From JBEKCD01 sp050015055 (lineage in GTDB: Archaea > Thermoproteota > Bathyarchaeia > Bathyarchaeales > Bathycorpusculaceae), in NCBI GenBank assembly GCA_050015055.1, contig JBEKCD010000010.1, positions 29,423 to 93,422 on the forward strand: a stretch of DNA of 64,000 bases, read 5' to 3'. Made by a program: the position numbers and the translations under genes. Of this stretch, positions 35,796 through 45,037 are shown one piece after another. The notes beneath the pieces were generated by a model. The model searched no databases and had not been told where the DNA came from. It was given only the letters and a program-made list of their open reading frames with translations. The number at the start of each line of letters is the position of its first letter. The stretch's first letter is position 1.

Positions 35796-36507
35796 TCAAG
35801 AAGGCCTGATTGTGAGAATTCTTTGGATGTATTTTGTGTGCAGTCTTTCATGGTCTACGAGTCGGCGGAGAACTTTTCTTGCGGTCCACAGGTTACAAGT
35901 TGGGCTTGCATCTTCTGTGGGCTGGTAGATGCCTTTCATTTTTTCACGGGGAAACTCTTGCAAGTAGTTGACTACTGATTTGCGGGTGGCGTTGAGCATT
36001 TCGAACGTTTTTCTTGGGTATCTGCATTGAAGGTCCACGTTCAGGCGCGTGATGTACCATGGTTCCACGTAGGCTATGTGGCGCAGATAGTTCTCCATTG
36101 TGCGTGCTCGTTGATGGGCTTCCATTTCAGGGCGTCATTGCTTAGGCAGGTGGCGGCTCTCAGCAGGTCTTCCCGCGAGTACTGCATCAGACGGAGTGTT
36201 CTTATGATGTCTTTTCCTGTTATGTGAGGCGTTTCAGACCAGAATAGTGGTTCGGGCTTGCCGGCCTTGACGGGGTTGTAGGTGACTCTGAGCATTTCAG
36301 AAGCTTCCACTTCGAAATCTTTGTTCTCGGCGGGAACCAGTTCTCCGTGCCTTTCCAGCCATTCGCACCAGTCGGCGATTGCATATTTCACCTTTGTCAT
36401 GGCGCTTTCTGGTGTCCGCCCGAAAACCCAGCAGCTGGGTAGCTTGGAACAAAAACACCAGTGCCCTCCGAACCCACTTCGAGGCAAACAGATATCTTCG
36501 TTACCAT
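35796..36507 (-). pseudogene. HicB-like/DinB-like fusion gene with two frameshifts
   Basis: The ATG at 36507 lies 7 bp after the METTL5-like gene and opens MVTKISVCLEVGSEG, a HicB-type first strand. Near 36435 one base is missing. Adding a G restores PGCWVFGRTPESAM, the HicB PGC motif. The frame then runs through an antitoxin-like N-domain into a DinB-like helical bundle (ITGKDIIRTLRLMQYSRED). Near 36102 a second missing base breaks it again. The last part, ENYLRHIAYVEPWYITRL to RLVDHERLHTKYIQRIL, completes the bundle with its His residues. Reconstructed length is about 237 residues. Whether it is decay or sequence error is undecided. Confidence 0.7.
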
Positions 36508-36514
36508 GGTTCTT

Positions 36515-37201
36515 TCATCTCCTTCTTATGACATAGAGATCAACTGTGAACTCATGCCTCCTTTTTGTGTGAAAACTGAACATGTACGGGATAGTCATAA
36601 CCATAGGGTAAACGGCTTTGATGCATCCGCCGCGTTTCTCAACGAACCTTCTAAGAAAGGGCGAAGCGGAAACTTGAAGGACGTCATCTCTGTGAGGTTT
36701 CAGTTTTCTCGTCAAGGCGATGTTATCTTGCGTGCTTTTGTGAAGTGAGTAGACTGCTTTGCCTGAGTTAAGGGCTTTTTCAAGAAACTTGCGGTCTGCG
36801 CCCCTTTTTTGCACACCGAATGGCGGGTTTTGCAGCGCCGTGTCGAACTCTCCGCAGACAGCGTCTATGTCCGCGGTGACCCATTGCAGTTTATCTTTCA
36901 ATCCCGTGTTTGCCGAGTTTTCACAAGCGACTTTCACCGCTGTTCGGTCTATGTCCACGCCCACAACTTCTCTTGCACCCAGGAAGGCGGCTCCCAAAGC
37001 GAGTCTTCCGGTGCCGCAGCCTAAGTCCACTACGGTTTTGTCCACGATGTCGCCATACGTGTAGGCTGCCATGTAAAGCATTTGAGCTGCTATGCTGGCA
37101 GAAATCGTGTATTGTTCAAGGTTTGGGTTGGGTGTCGGGTGCGGCTTGATGTTTGAAAGCAGAATTTCCAGATCTAGCTTTCGAGCAAGCCTTTTCTGCA
37201 T
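36515..37201 (-). CDS. METTL5-like RNA N6-adenine methyltransferase
   Basis: 228 residues. The SAM-binding motif VVDLGCGTGRLALGAAFLGA is followed by VVGVDIDRTAVKVACEN and the catalytic NPPFGVQKRGADRKFL. The NPPF tetrapeptide is typical of amino-group methyltransferases, and the GADRxFL continuation is typical of METTL5 and its archaeal relatives. Human METTL5 methylates an adenosine of small-subunit rRNA, so an rRNA target is likely. The start overlaps dph2 by 28 bp, and the HicB-DinB gene follows after 7 bp, so these form an operon. Confidence 0.88.
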   Translation of the reverse strand: MQKRLARKLDLEILLSNIKPHPTPNPNLEQYTISASIAAQMLYMAAYTYGDIVDKTVVDLGCGTGRLALGAAFLGAREVVGVDIDRTAVKVACENSANTGLKDKLQWVTADIDAVCGEFDTALQNPPFGVQKRGADRKFLEKALNSGKAVYSLHKSTQDNIALTRKLKPHRDDVLQVSASPFLRRFVEKRGGCIKAVYPMVMTIPYMFSFHTKRRHEFTVDLYVIRRR

Positions 37202-38175
37202 AGTTCTTCCCAGGTCAATTTGCCAATAACTACCAGGGCTTCGTTTATGGTGAGGATAGGCTTTCTGAATCTGGCAGCATCGTCAAACGATATTCTTGGG
37301 CAGGCCGTGTTTACAAAAGCGTCAACCGAAGGAAATTCCATGAGTGCGTCAGGCGTGATTTCTTTCATGGCGAAAAGATGTGTTGTCTTTCCTTCTTTTT
37401 CGAGTTTCTCTTTAAGTTGCAGTGCTTCTTCGAGTCTTTTTTGTCCGGGTTTCAGTCCGATCAGAACTGCGAAGACCTTCGCTTTTCTTGCTTCTTGCAC
37501 GTGTGCCCATCTTTGTTTCAGCATTGTTTCGGCTTCTTTCTCCACGGAGGCGGCTGTGTTGTCGTAGGGATCAACAACTATGGTCGGCTTCGAAGTTGAA
37601 AGGGCTACGCCTAAGGCGTGAAATTGCCCGCCGCCGACGAAGAGGAAGGCCTCAACATCCTTCGCGATGGACACGGCGTTGCTGTAGTCGCATCCGATGA
37701 CTTGGCCTGGATAACTCAGGCGTCCAGTGTCGCCTATTACTACGATCTTTCGCTGACGGGTTAGAATCTCTCTGACTTCGTCGAGGGTTTGCACGTGTTG
37801 AACTGTTGTGGCTAGGCCTATTTTTCGCCATTTTTCCAGCATCGGTAACGCTTTCTCGACGGCCGAAGGAACGTTCAGAGTTGCTCGGGCTTCAACGTAA
37901 ATCGTTGGGAACCGCTCGTACTTCACTAGTTTAGAGTGGCCGTAATGAATTATCAGGTCTACTCCGAGGTTTTCGGCGTCTGCTGTTGCTAGGTCACACG
38001 CGCCGTAACACGGGTCTGCGGAGATTATCGGTAGGACTCCGAGCTTTTCGATGGTCTTCGCTATGCGTGGCGCTTCGGGTTTCAGGCCTTCTGGGAACTG
38101 GATTAGGACGCGTTTTGCTCCGAGTTTAAGGATTTCCTGTTTAACTCTTTCCTCTTCAAAATCGAACTGTCTCAT
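37174..38175 (-). CDS. dph2: Diphthamide biosynthesis radical SAM enzyme Dph2
   Basis: 333 residues. Dph2 transfers the 3-amino-3-carboxypropyl group of SAM to a histidine of elongation factor 2. The three cysteines that hold its 4Fe-4S cluster are visible: one in ISADPCYGACDLA, one in QVIGCDYSN and one in FVNTACPRISFDD. Other family segments are VLIQFPEGLKP, DLIIHYGHSKLVKY and FLFVGGGQFHALGVAL. Length is normal for an archaeal enzyme. It is the first gene of an operon with the METTL5-like gene, a neighbourhood shared by many archaea. Confidence 0.95.
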   Translation of the reverse strand: MRQFDFEEERVKQEILKLGAKRVLIQFPEGLKPEAPRIAKTIEKLGVLPIISADPCYGACDLATADAENLGVDLIIHYGHSKLVKYERFPTIYVEARATLNVPSAVEKALPMLEKWRKIGLATTVQHVQTLDEVREILTRQRKIVVIGDTGRLSYPGQVIGCDYSNAVSIAKDVEAFLFVGGGQFHALGVALSTSKPTIVVDPYDNTAASVEKEAETMLKQRWAHVQEARKAKVFAVLIGLKPGQKRLEEALQLKEKLEKEGKTTHLFAMKEITPDALMEFPSVDAFVNTACPRISFDDAARFRKPILTINEALVVIGKLTWEELCRKGLLES

Positions 38176-38244
38176 TCCTGTACCTTCAGTAAAGATTGCT
38201 GAAAATGAAATTTGATTTGGAAAGAGAAGTGCTCGTGTGAGGGT

Positions 38245-40692
38245 CTATTCTGCCCATTCCCAGTCTTGTCTTGGTTTCAGAATTGGATGCCCGAGGGCTC
38301 TTGCTTCCTGTTCGGCGAGCCTTTCTAGAATTATCTTCTGTTCCACGCTCGCAACCAGTTTCTTCGTGGCTATCACTGCGTCGTTGTTCACTGAGATGCT
38401 GTCAATTCCCATCCTGACTAGGAACTCTGCGAAGTCCGGCAGGTTTGACGGGCCTTCTCCGCATATGGACACTGTTGCGCCGTTTTCGTGAGCGACTCTG
38501 ATGAGGTGCGCGATTATTCTTTTGACGGCTGGGTCTCTTTCGTCGAAGTATCCCATTATTCCTAGGCGTTCTGAATCTCTGTCAATCATGAGTATTCCTT
38601 GAGTCATGTCGTTTGAGCCTATTGAGAACCCGTCTGCAAGTTTTGAGAATTCGTCGGCGAGTATGGCGATTGAGGGTGTTTCAGCCATAAACCACACTTT
38701 GAAGTCTTTCGATCTCTCCAGGCCTTCTTGACGCATGATTTCCAGCACCGCCTTTGTTTCCCACAAGGTGCGCACCACTGGAAGCATGACCCACACGTTT
38801 TTCAGGCCCCATTCTTTCCGGCATTTGACGATGGCTTGGCATTCAAGTCTGAAGGCTTTCTCGTACCATTGGCTTATGTAGCGGCTGCAGCCTCTCCATC
38901 CAAGCATCGGGTTGGCTTCTACGATTTCGTATTTTTCGCCACCTTTCAGTTCTCGGTACTCGTTTGTTTTGAAGTCGCTGAAGCGCACAACAACCGGTCT
39001 TGGCATTATCCCTCTTGCAACGGTCGCTATTCCTTCTGCGAGTTTATCTACGAAGCTCTGGCTTTGTCCTGTTTCGACGAAGCTCATCGGGTGTTCACCG
39101 ATGTAGCTGGCTAGGATGAATTCGATGCGCATTAGTCCTATGCCCTCGAAGGGCAGGTCCTTGTACTCGTCGACTTTTTCTGGCACTCCCAAGTTCATGT
39201 AAATCTTGGTGGCTGTGACGGGCACAGATTGGAACATGCCGGTGGCAACTGCTGTTGAACCTGAGGCCGCTCCTGCCGCTGAAGATAGTTGCTGGGTTAG
39301 TGTTTCCATTATTCCTTCGTAAACGACGCCGCTTCTCGAGTCCACTGTGTACTGTTTTCCGGTTTTCATGAGTTGCGTGGCGTTTTCTGTTCCGACAACG
39401 CAGGGTATGCCCAGTTCACGGCTTACGATTGCGGCGTGGCACGTTACTCCGCCCTTGTTAGTGACAATTGCGCCTGCGAGCTTCATGAAGGGTACGTAGT
39501 CTGGGTTGGTCATGTCTGTGACGAGAATGTCGCCTTTCTGCATGACTTTGGCCGCTTCTTCAGGGTTTGCCACTATTTTCGCTGTGCCTGCGCCGAAGCC
39601 TCGTTTGCCAGCTGCGATTCCTTTCACGATGACTTTGAGTGCTTCAGCTTTTTTCGTTTGTTCTGCTTCGCCTCTTGCTGGAGCTTGCTCAACCTTTGCG
39701 GACCAGACTGTTTCTGGCCTTGACTGCACTATGAAGATGTTACTTGGGTACTGTATGTCTTTGTCTATGGCCCATTCGATGTCTTGGGGTTTTCCGTAGT
39801 GTTGTTCGATGCGTTTTGCGAGTTCTGCGAGTTTGTGGATTTCATCTTCGTTTATACACGGTTGCTCCTGCTTTTCCGGGGACACTTCCGCGTGTATTGT
39901 GTTTCCAGTTTTCGGGTCGCGGATGTACTGGACTGTTTTTTTGGCCAGCCGTGTTTCAATTACCTTCAGTGTTTCCTTGTCAACGACGAAGTCGTCCGGC
40001 GTCACTGATCCTGAGACGACAGCTTCGCCTAGGCCCCAGTTGCCTTCGATGACTATCTGGCGGGTGTCGCCCAGAACGGGGTTTAAGGTGAACATGACGC
40101 CTGCGACTTTGGAGTTGACCATTTTTTGGACTCCCACGCTTATGAAGACTTTTTCGTGGGCGAAGCCTTTCTCGTTGCGGTAGAAAATGGCGCGTGGCGT
40201 GAAAAGGCTGGACCAGCATTTCACCGTGTTGGCGATCACATCGTCTGCGCCCTTGACGTTTAGGAAGGTTTCCTGTTGTCCAGCGAAGGATGCGTCTGCC
40301 AGGTCTTCTGCTGTCGCGCTTGATCTGACGGCAACGAACACGTCTTTCATCTTGAGTTTCTTGCACAGTTCCTCGTAGGCTGATTTTATGGCTTTTTCGA
40401 TGTCTTTGGGCATGCGTGTTGACTCTACCAGTTTGCGGATTTTCTTGGAAGCCAGTTCACCCTGCTTGGGGTCGTCTGGTGTGGTCATCGTTTCGTTTAT
40501 GATGTCGTAGATTTTGGCTGCTATGCCCGTTTCTTCTATGAATTTCTTGTAGGAGTAGGCTGTTATTGCGAAGCCTGGTGGAACCGGCAGACCGGCGAAT
40601 GTCATTTCGCCCAAGTTCGCGTTCTTGCCTCCGACGGAGGGAATGTCTGTTCTTCTTAAGCCCTCAAACCAGATTACCAGGTCTTTGCGCAT
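38245..40692 (-). CDS. ppsA: Phosphoenolpyruvate synthase
   Basis: 815 residues from the ATG at 40692 (a frame extending to 40746 lies inside the upstream gene). The enzyme converts pyruvate, ATP and water into PEP, AMP and phosphate, the entry to gluconeogenesis. The ATP-grasp domain has SVGGKNANLGEM and VAVRSSATAEDLADASFAGQ. The swivelling domain has the phosphohistidine in GGVTCHAAIVSRELGIP. The PEP/pyruvate barrel ends with SICGEGPSNLPDFAEFLV, then GIDSISVNNDA. It begins 1 bp after the L10e stop codon. Acetyl-CoA from the CODH/ACS operon would reach PEP by way of pyruvate and this enzyme. Confidence 0.95.
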   Translation of the reverse strand: MRKDLVIWFEGLRRTDIPSVGGKNANLGEMTFAGLPVPPGFAITAYSYKKFIEETGIAAKIYDIINETMTTPDDPKQGELASKKIRKLVESTRMPKDIEKAIKSAYEELCKKLKMKDVFVAVRSSATAEDLADASFAGQQETFLNVKGADDVIANTVKCWSSLFTPRAIFYRNEKGFAHEKVFISVGVQKMVNSKVAGVMFTLNPVLGDTRQIVIEGNWGLGEAVVSGSVTPDDFVVDKETLKVIETRLAKKTVQYIRDPKTGNTIHAEVSPEKQEQPCINEDEIHKLAELAKRIEQHYGKPQDIEWAIDKDIQYPSNIFIVQSRPETVWSAKVEQAPARGEAEQTKKAEALKVIVKGIAAGKRGFGAGTAKIVANPEEAAKVMQKGDILVTDMTNPDYVPFMKLAGAIVTNKGGVTCHAAIVSRELGIPCVVGTENATQLMKTGKQYTVDSRSGVVYEGIMETLTQQLSSAAGAASGSTAVATGMFQSVPVTATKIYMNLGVPEKVDEYKDLPFEGIGLMRIEFILASYIGEHPMSFVETGQSQSFVDKLAEGIATVARGIMPRPVVVRFSDFKTNEYRELKGGEKYEIVEANPMLGWRGCSRYISQWYEKAFRLECQAIVKCRKEWGLKNVWVMLPVVRTLWETKAVLEIMRQEGLERSKDFKVWFMAETPSIAILADEFSKLADGFSIGSNDMTQGILMIDRDSERLGIMGYFDERDPAVKRIIAHLIRVAHENGATVSICGEGPSNLPDFAEFLVRMGIDSISVNNDAVIATKKLVASVEQKIILERLAEQEARALGHPILKPRQDWEWAE

Positions 40693-40693
40693 T

Positions 40694-41224
40694 TCACTCA
40701 ACAGGCTTCGCCTCTTCTGGCTTGGATTCTGGTTTGGTTTTCTCAACCACTATTCTACACGGCATCGGAAGTTTGGCAGCTCCGCGTTTCAGGGACTGTC
40801 TAGCGAGTTCAACTGCGTCAGCGTTAACATGGACGCTTATTATTGTCTGTTCGGGCCTTACGCGGGCGGCAGTTCCTATGGGTGTTCCGAAGGATCTGCG
40901 CATGCCCTGCTGAAGTCGGTCTGCGTGTGCTCCGAAAATCATCTTGTTCTCTCTGAGGATTGTGTGAGGGTAGGGGCAGACCTGTAACTGATAATTGTTC
41001 ACGAGTTTTTCCATCAGTTGACGGTTTGTTGCTATCCGTGCCGCTTCTAGGGCGTTGTGGCGGATCTGTGCGCTCTGCAAAGATACAAGTCTGGCTTCGT
41101 ACTCGAACTCGGCTTTTGTGTCTCCCATGGTGAATTTTGTTATCTTCGGCGGTGGAAAGCCCCTCACAAACTTTTTCCGGGTGTAAGCCTGTCCCTTGAC
41201 AGGTCTGTAATTCTTTGCGTGCAT
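40694..41224 (-). CDS. rpl10e: Ribosomal protein L10e (uL16)
   Basis: 176 residues from the ATG at 41224, with GGGGGATG upstream. The N-terminus MHAKNYRPVKGQAYTRKK and the segments RHNALEAARIATNRQL and YPHTILRENKM are diagnostic, as are GAHADRLQQGMRRSFGTP and TAARVRPEQTIISV. It binds 23S rRNA near the peptidyl-transferase centre and the tRNA-binding site. The last 20 residues are a Lys/Pro/Glu-rich tail (KPESKPEEAKPVE), longer than in many archaea. It is directly followed by ppsA. Confidence 0.96.
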   Translation of the reverse strand: MHAKNYRPVKGQAYTRKKFVRGFPPPKITKFTMGDTKAEFEYEARLVSLQSAQIRHNALEAARIATNRQLMEKLVNNYQLQVCPYPHTILRENKMIFGAHADRLQQGMRRSFGTPIGTAARVRPEQTIISVHVNADAVELARQSLKRGAAKLPMPCRIVVEKTKPESKPEEAKPVE

Positions 41225-41553
41225 TTTGCATCCCCCTGTGAAAAACATGACCCACATATTTAAGCATTAACGACTGAACGGAAGACACTCTTGAAAATGG
41301 CGCGCACCCAGCAACTACTGGGACGACTACAACGGAACAGACACAAATCATAGCGCGCGCTAGGTCAGATGGACGCTTTGCGCTGTTGGATGTGGAGTTG
41401 CACGGGCTGGCGCGTGCTAAAGAACTGAACAAAAGAGACAACAAGCAGTCGTCGCGTTAGTGAGCTGCAGGATTCAGGTGTTGACAGTTTAGCGCGTTTG
41501 ACACCAACTAACTTTCAAAAAAATGAACTGGTTTAGGGGGACGAGGCGGCGCG
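41225..41553. other. Spacer with two GCGCGC palindromes
   Basis: About 330 bp upstream of L10e and downstream of the ABC operon. It holds GCGCGC at 41300, the perfect palindrome TAGCGCGCGCTA at 41351-41362 and the variant GGCGCGTGCTAA near 41409. No gene is visible. Confidence 0.55.
41351..41362. repeat. Dispersed palindrome TAGCGCGCGCTA
   Basis: A perfect 12 bp palindrome, the clearest full-length example of the dispersed element. Other copies with the same TTAGCG or CGCTAA flanks occur at 54991, 55700, 58041, 58308, 58699 and 62469. Confidence 0.8.
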
Positions 41554-42411
41554 TTAGGTGAACTCTTTTCTTTCGAACAGGACTAGTCCCAGAATGCTGG
41601 TGATGATGAAGTACAGCGCTATGATTGCGAGTCCTTCGGGAACCGTGACGTTGAAAGAGGTGATAGTGATTGTGCGCGTGCCAACGTGTCGGGTGGCCAC
41701 AACGACGTGATCTGGGTAGGTCACGGCCAGTATGTTTCCTACTATTTGTCCCCCGTAGGTCAGGATGAACCAAGGCTCAACCTGAACGAGGTCTGCGACA
41801 AGTGTCTCGATAAGTGTGAACGCGAAGAGAAAGAGGATAGCAGTCACGAGAATGGACATTGAGCTGCTCTTGAACAGGGAACTGAAAAAGAACGTGAACC
41901 CGAGGACTGCCACAAGGTAGAACCATGCGAATAGCACAGATAGACCGAACTGGTAGGGCACGTTTAAGCCGAAGTAGTACATCCCGTTACTGACAGTAAT
42001 CGCCGTGAAAATGACCAATATTATGGTTGCCGCGATGAAAGCTGCCAACCATTTACCCACGTATATGGACGACCTTCTAATCGGGTTCGGGACTCCAAAG
42101 TAGCCCGTCTTGTTCTGAAATTCTCCTGAAATTGCATCGCCACCGAAGAAAATGCCGGAAAATGCGATGACGAAGGTCACGGACATGCCCCACCAACTGG
42201 AATAGAACGACAGGTCAGAAGTCAGAAAACTCTCAGGACGATAGTACCCCACTATGACGGTGAGAAGTGCACCTATCAGAAGAGTTATGGTTAGGAGTAT
42301 GAAGAACCTGCGCGACCTGAAGTAATCGATAAACGTGTACTTCAGCGTGATGCCAACCTGCGTCAGGCTGCTCGGCACCTTGTTCGCTGATACGGTTTGT
42401 TTCTCGTTCAT
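41554..42411 (-). CDS. ABC-2 type transporter permease
   Basis: 285 residues with six hydrophobic helices: FFILLTITLLIGALLTVIVG, MSVTFVIAFSGIFFGGDA, AAFIAATIILVIFTAITVS, QFGLSVLFAWFYLVAVLG, SMSILVTAILFLFAFTLI and a C-terminal IIALYFIITSILGLVLF. The GGDAISGEFQNKTG stretch between helices 2 and 3 is the usual ABC-2 coupling region. It starts 6 bp after its ATPase and forms the membrane half of an exporter. Substrate unknown; such pairs move drugs, lipids or peptides. Confidence 0.88.
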   Translation of the reverse strand: MNEKQTVSANKVPSSLTQVGITLKYTFIDYFRSRRFFILLTITLLIGALLTVIVGYYRPESFLTSDLSFYSSWWGMSVTFVIAFSGIFFGGDAISGEFQNKTGYFGVPNPIRRSSIYVGKWLAAFIAATIILVIFTAITVSNGMYYFGLNVPYQFGLSVLFAWFYLVAVLGFTFFFSSLFKSSSMSILVTAILFLFAFTLIETLVADLVQVEPWFILTYGGQIVGNILAVTYPDHVVVATRHVGTRTITITSFNVTVPEGLAIIALYFIITSILGLVLFERKEFT

Positions 42412-42417
42412 GCTTGA

Positions 42418-43380
42418 TCACAACGTGCTCGTGATGAGTTTAAGATACGCGTCTTCGAGCTCCGATGACGCGGGCCTGTAACTGATAACTCCAACGTTCA
42501 TCCTCACCAGGTCGGACAGAAGCCGTTCCTGCACATCCAAGCCTCCGCTGAACCTAATTCTCAGAGTTTTATCGTCTTTCATCTCTGCCGTGACCACGTC
42601 TGCAAGAGTTCCTATTTTCTTGGTTACTAGCCCGGAATCGATTGGACGTTGCAACCCGACTTCCACGAGGTTTTCCCCTCCCGAAACCTTGGCCGAAACG
42701 TTGGAAATCGTGTCATAAACTATCAACTTGCCATGATCGATCATCGCGACCTCATCGCAGACTTCCGAAACCTCACTGAGAATATGGGAACTCATGAAAA
42801 TCAACCTCTCCTTGCGCTTCAAGGATTTCACGATGTCTCTGACCTCGCTCATTCCCCTAGGGTCAAGTCCGTTGCTGGGCTCGTCTAGTAGAAGTATGGT
42901 TGGATCACTCAGAAGTGCAGAGGCGATACATATTCTCTGTTTCATTCCCTTGGAAAACTTCCCAACTCTCTTATCCATCCATTCTTCCATTCGCACTTCA
43001 GAGACCGCTTCCTCTATTCGCTTCCTCCGCTCCGCTGCATTGGCCACTCCCCTAATCTCGGCTATCATCATGAGCGCTTCCCTAGGCGTCAGCGAAGGGT
43101 AAATCTCGGGAGTCTCAATCAAGGTACCCACAGACTCCAACGCTTTCTTCTTGTCTTTGTGCACGTTCACACCGTTTATCAGAGCCTGCCCAGCGGACGG
43201 TCTGATTAAATCGGTAAACATTTTGAGAGTAGTCGTCTTCCCCGCACCGTTCGGACCCAAAAACCCGACACACTTCGACCCCTCAAGCTTCAATTTTAAA
43301 TCGGAAACGGCGACAAACGACCCGTAGCGTTTAGTAAGATTCACAGCCTCTAACGATGGATTTGTCAAAGTAACCAACAC
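42418..43380 (-). CDS. ABC transporter ATP-binding protein
   Basis: 320 residues. Walker A is GFLGPNGAGKTTTLKMF. The Q-loop region has GTLIETPEIYPSLTPREAL, the signature is KFSKGMKQRICIASAL, Walker B is TILLLDEPSNGLDPRG and the H-loop is IFMSSHILSEVSEV. The C-terminal 90 residues form the regulatory extension common in ABC-2 exporters (DrrA/CcmA type). It energises the permease encoded just downstream. The start ATG follows a short non-conserved leader. Confidence 0.93.
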   Translation of the reverse strand: MLVTLTNPSLEAVNLTKRYGSFVAVSDLKLKLEGSKCVGFLGPNGAGKTTTLKMFTDLIRPSAGQALINGVNVHKDKKKALESVGTLIETPEIYPSLTPREALMMIAEIRGVANAAERRKRIEEAVSEVRMEEWMDKRVGKFSKGMKQRICIASALLSDPTILLLDEPSNGLDPRGMSEVRDIVKSLKRKERLIFMSSHILSEVSEVCDEVAMIDHGKLIVYDTISNVSAKVSGGENLVEVGLQRPIDSGLVTKKIGTLADVVTAEMKDDKTLRIRFSGGLDVQERLLSDLVRMNVGVISYRPASSELEDAYLKLITSTL

Positions 43381-43719
43381 TCACCCATCAAGCACTTATC
43401 AATCGCAATCTTCTTCAGGCTTTTCATCATATCTTGAGGTCACCATGCAAACCGCAAAAGGTGATCGGCACACTGAGCGGGCCCGATTATTAAGCTTTTT
43501 CCAGAATTGAACGCAGTTCCAACAAAGGCACATGGCGCTTGCAGCGTCCAGCGAAATAGTACGCACGCTTGAGTCAGAACTTTTCTTGCGCCACCGCGCG
43601 CCAGAGTTCAAACTGTTTTTACAAGTCCGTTCAAACTATTTGTACAGACACGCAGAAACGTACAAAAACGTAGAATTAACTCCTTCGGCAGCTTCTCATT
43701 TTCCTGGTGACGACAGGAG
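43381..43719. other. Divergent promoter spacer
   Basis: About 340 bp between the ABC operon and the winged-helix gene. It contains GCGCGC at 43596-43601. Since the two transcripts diverge from here, the winged-helix protein could act on this region, but no operator is evident. Confidence 0.4.
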
Positions 43720-44052
43720 ATGGCGAACATAAACGTTCAGCTAAGGAATAGCGGAAGAGACAGGATAGCCATAGTTGCTGAAATTCTGGAGATGGCACGC
43801 CAAGGAGTGCTTAAGACCAACATAATGTACAAAGCAGGACTGAATTCGCATATGCTGAACAAGTACCTTGGGCTCATGATGAACGCCAAACTGCTGGAGA
43901 AAGTCTTGCTGAACAAGAGATTAGTGTACAAAGCAACCCACAGGGGCACGGAGTTCCTGTACCACTGCTATGAAATCGAAAGGCTGCTAGAAACCGAGAA
44001 CGGTGCAAACAAACCCGACGGAAGAATCCAACTTCTTCCAAGCAGTCTATAG
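43720..44052 (+). CDS. Winged helix-turn-helix transcription regulator
   Basis: 110 residues. The N-terminal 85 form an archaeal winged helix of the COG3432/HTH_45 type: RIAIVAEILEMARQGVLKTN, IMYKAGLNSHMLNKYLGLMM, the recognition helix, and then the wing KRLVYKATHRGTEFLYHCYE. Such proteins are small dimeric DNA-binding regulators. The start ATG has GGTGA about 9 nt upstream. The gene is divergent from the ABC exporter operon, so it may regulate that operon or itself; this is inferred from arrangement only. Confidence 0.82.
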   Translation: MANINVQLRNSGRDRIAIVAEILEMARQGVLKTNIMYKAGLNSHMLNKYLGLMMNAKLLEKVLLNKRLVYKATHRGTEFLYHCYEIERLLETENGANKPDGRIQLLPSSL

Positions 44053-44161
44053 CGCACGCTCATCTTTATAAGCGATGCAGAGATATGCTAAGTAAAGACG
44101 TGTCGATAGGTCATTGCAAGACTGTTTTCTCGTGAAATGGTTTGCTTTTGCTTAACGCGCG

Positions 44162-44365
44162 ATGAAGGAAGTCATATTGTTGCTGAATTTCAAGGATGTT
44201 AGGAAGTGCAGAAACTCCGTAGAACTGAATGAGTTCATCGAAAAGTACGCTGCCCAGGGAAACCCGTCAAACGAGAGTTTCGACAGCATATACTGGAACC
44301 TATTCGAAGAATGGAAAAAAGCCTTAAAGGCGAAACCCGGACGCACACTTCAACGCTCGCGCTGA
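44162..44365 (+). CDS. Small protein of unknown function, doubtful
   Basis: 67 residues: MKEVILLLNFKDVRKC, then a polar middle, and SIYWNLFEEWKKALKAKPG. Composition is plausible for a small soluble protein, but I recognise no family and see no Shine-Dalgarno. The segment is bracketed by AACGCGCG just before the ATG and by GAGCGCACGCTAA at the stop codon, both variants of the dispersed palindrome. It may thus be a short inserted or residual fragment. Confidence 0.35.
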   Translation: MKEVILLLNFKDVRKCRNSVELNEFIEKYAAQGNPSNESFDSIYWNLFEEWKKALKAKPGRTLQRSR

Positions 44366-44426
44366 GCGCACGCTAACACGTTGGCCGAACCCCTGCCAGC
44401 TCGTCTTCACGCCAAATCAGTTTTGT

Positions 44427-44741
44427 CTAAGAACCCTTGCCCAGAATAGTGTTCCTCAGCTCCGCGTATTTCTTCTCAAGGTCTTCTTTCAACGTGGCAG
44501 TTTCTGAGGTCAGTCTCGCCTTCACCTCTACGTTCAAGTCTTTTGCTTTCATAACATCCTGCTCTATTTTTTCCAAGTCATGCTTCGCAGAATACTTCAG
44601 TTCTTCAGCCTTCTTCAACGCCTCCACCTTGATCTTTTCAATGCTTGCCAGTTGACCTCTTATGTCCACTTCTCTCTTGCCGAGTTCCTCTCGCATCTTG
44701 GTCAACTTCTTCTGGAATTCAAACTCAAAAGACTCGCTCAT
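44427..44741 (-). CDS. Coiled-coil protein
   Basis: 104 residues, almost wholly helical with heptad-like spacing: EFEFQKKLTKMREELGKRE, IEKIKVEALKKAEELKYSAK, then HDLEKIEQDVMKAKDLNVEV and TLKEDLEKKYAELRNTI. It has no cysteine, membrane helix or catalytic motif. It resembles stalk-type or prefoldin-like coiled coils but also many uncharacterised archaeal proteins. A stand-alone gene, with a TCGCGCGCGCC tract 115 bp upstream. Confidence 0.6.
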   Translation of the reverse strand: MSESFEFEFQKKLTKMREELGKREVDIRGQLASIEKIKVEALKKAEELKYSAKHDLEKIEQDVMKAKDLNVEVKARLTSETATLKEDLEKKYAELRNTILGKGS

Positions 44742-45037
44742 TATCCAGCACCTTCCACTCTAGAGCGGTATTGGCGTAGCATAAGCCTTTCGCGAGCACA
44801 AGCCAGAAAAAGGGAACCTACTAGTTTCCCAAGTTTGCCTATCGAGTATTCCGGTCGCGCGCGCCAAAAAAAGGAGATCATGGATTCTTGGCCTTTTCCC
44901 GCAAATACCAGTGGCGGGCGCTAATGGCTGCAATTCCGTTCTATCATGAAGGAATAAGCGAGGCGCTTCAAGACTTGATGAGAAGAGAAGCCCAGAAGCA
45001 GAAGTAAAACATTAGGTACGTGTGCTAACAGTTTACC

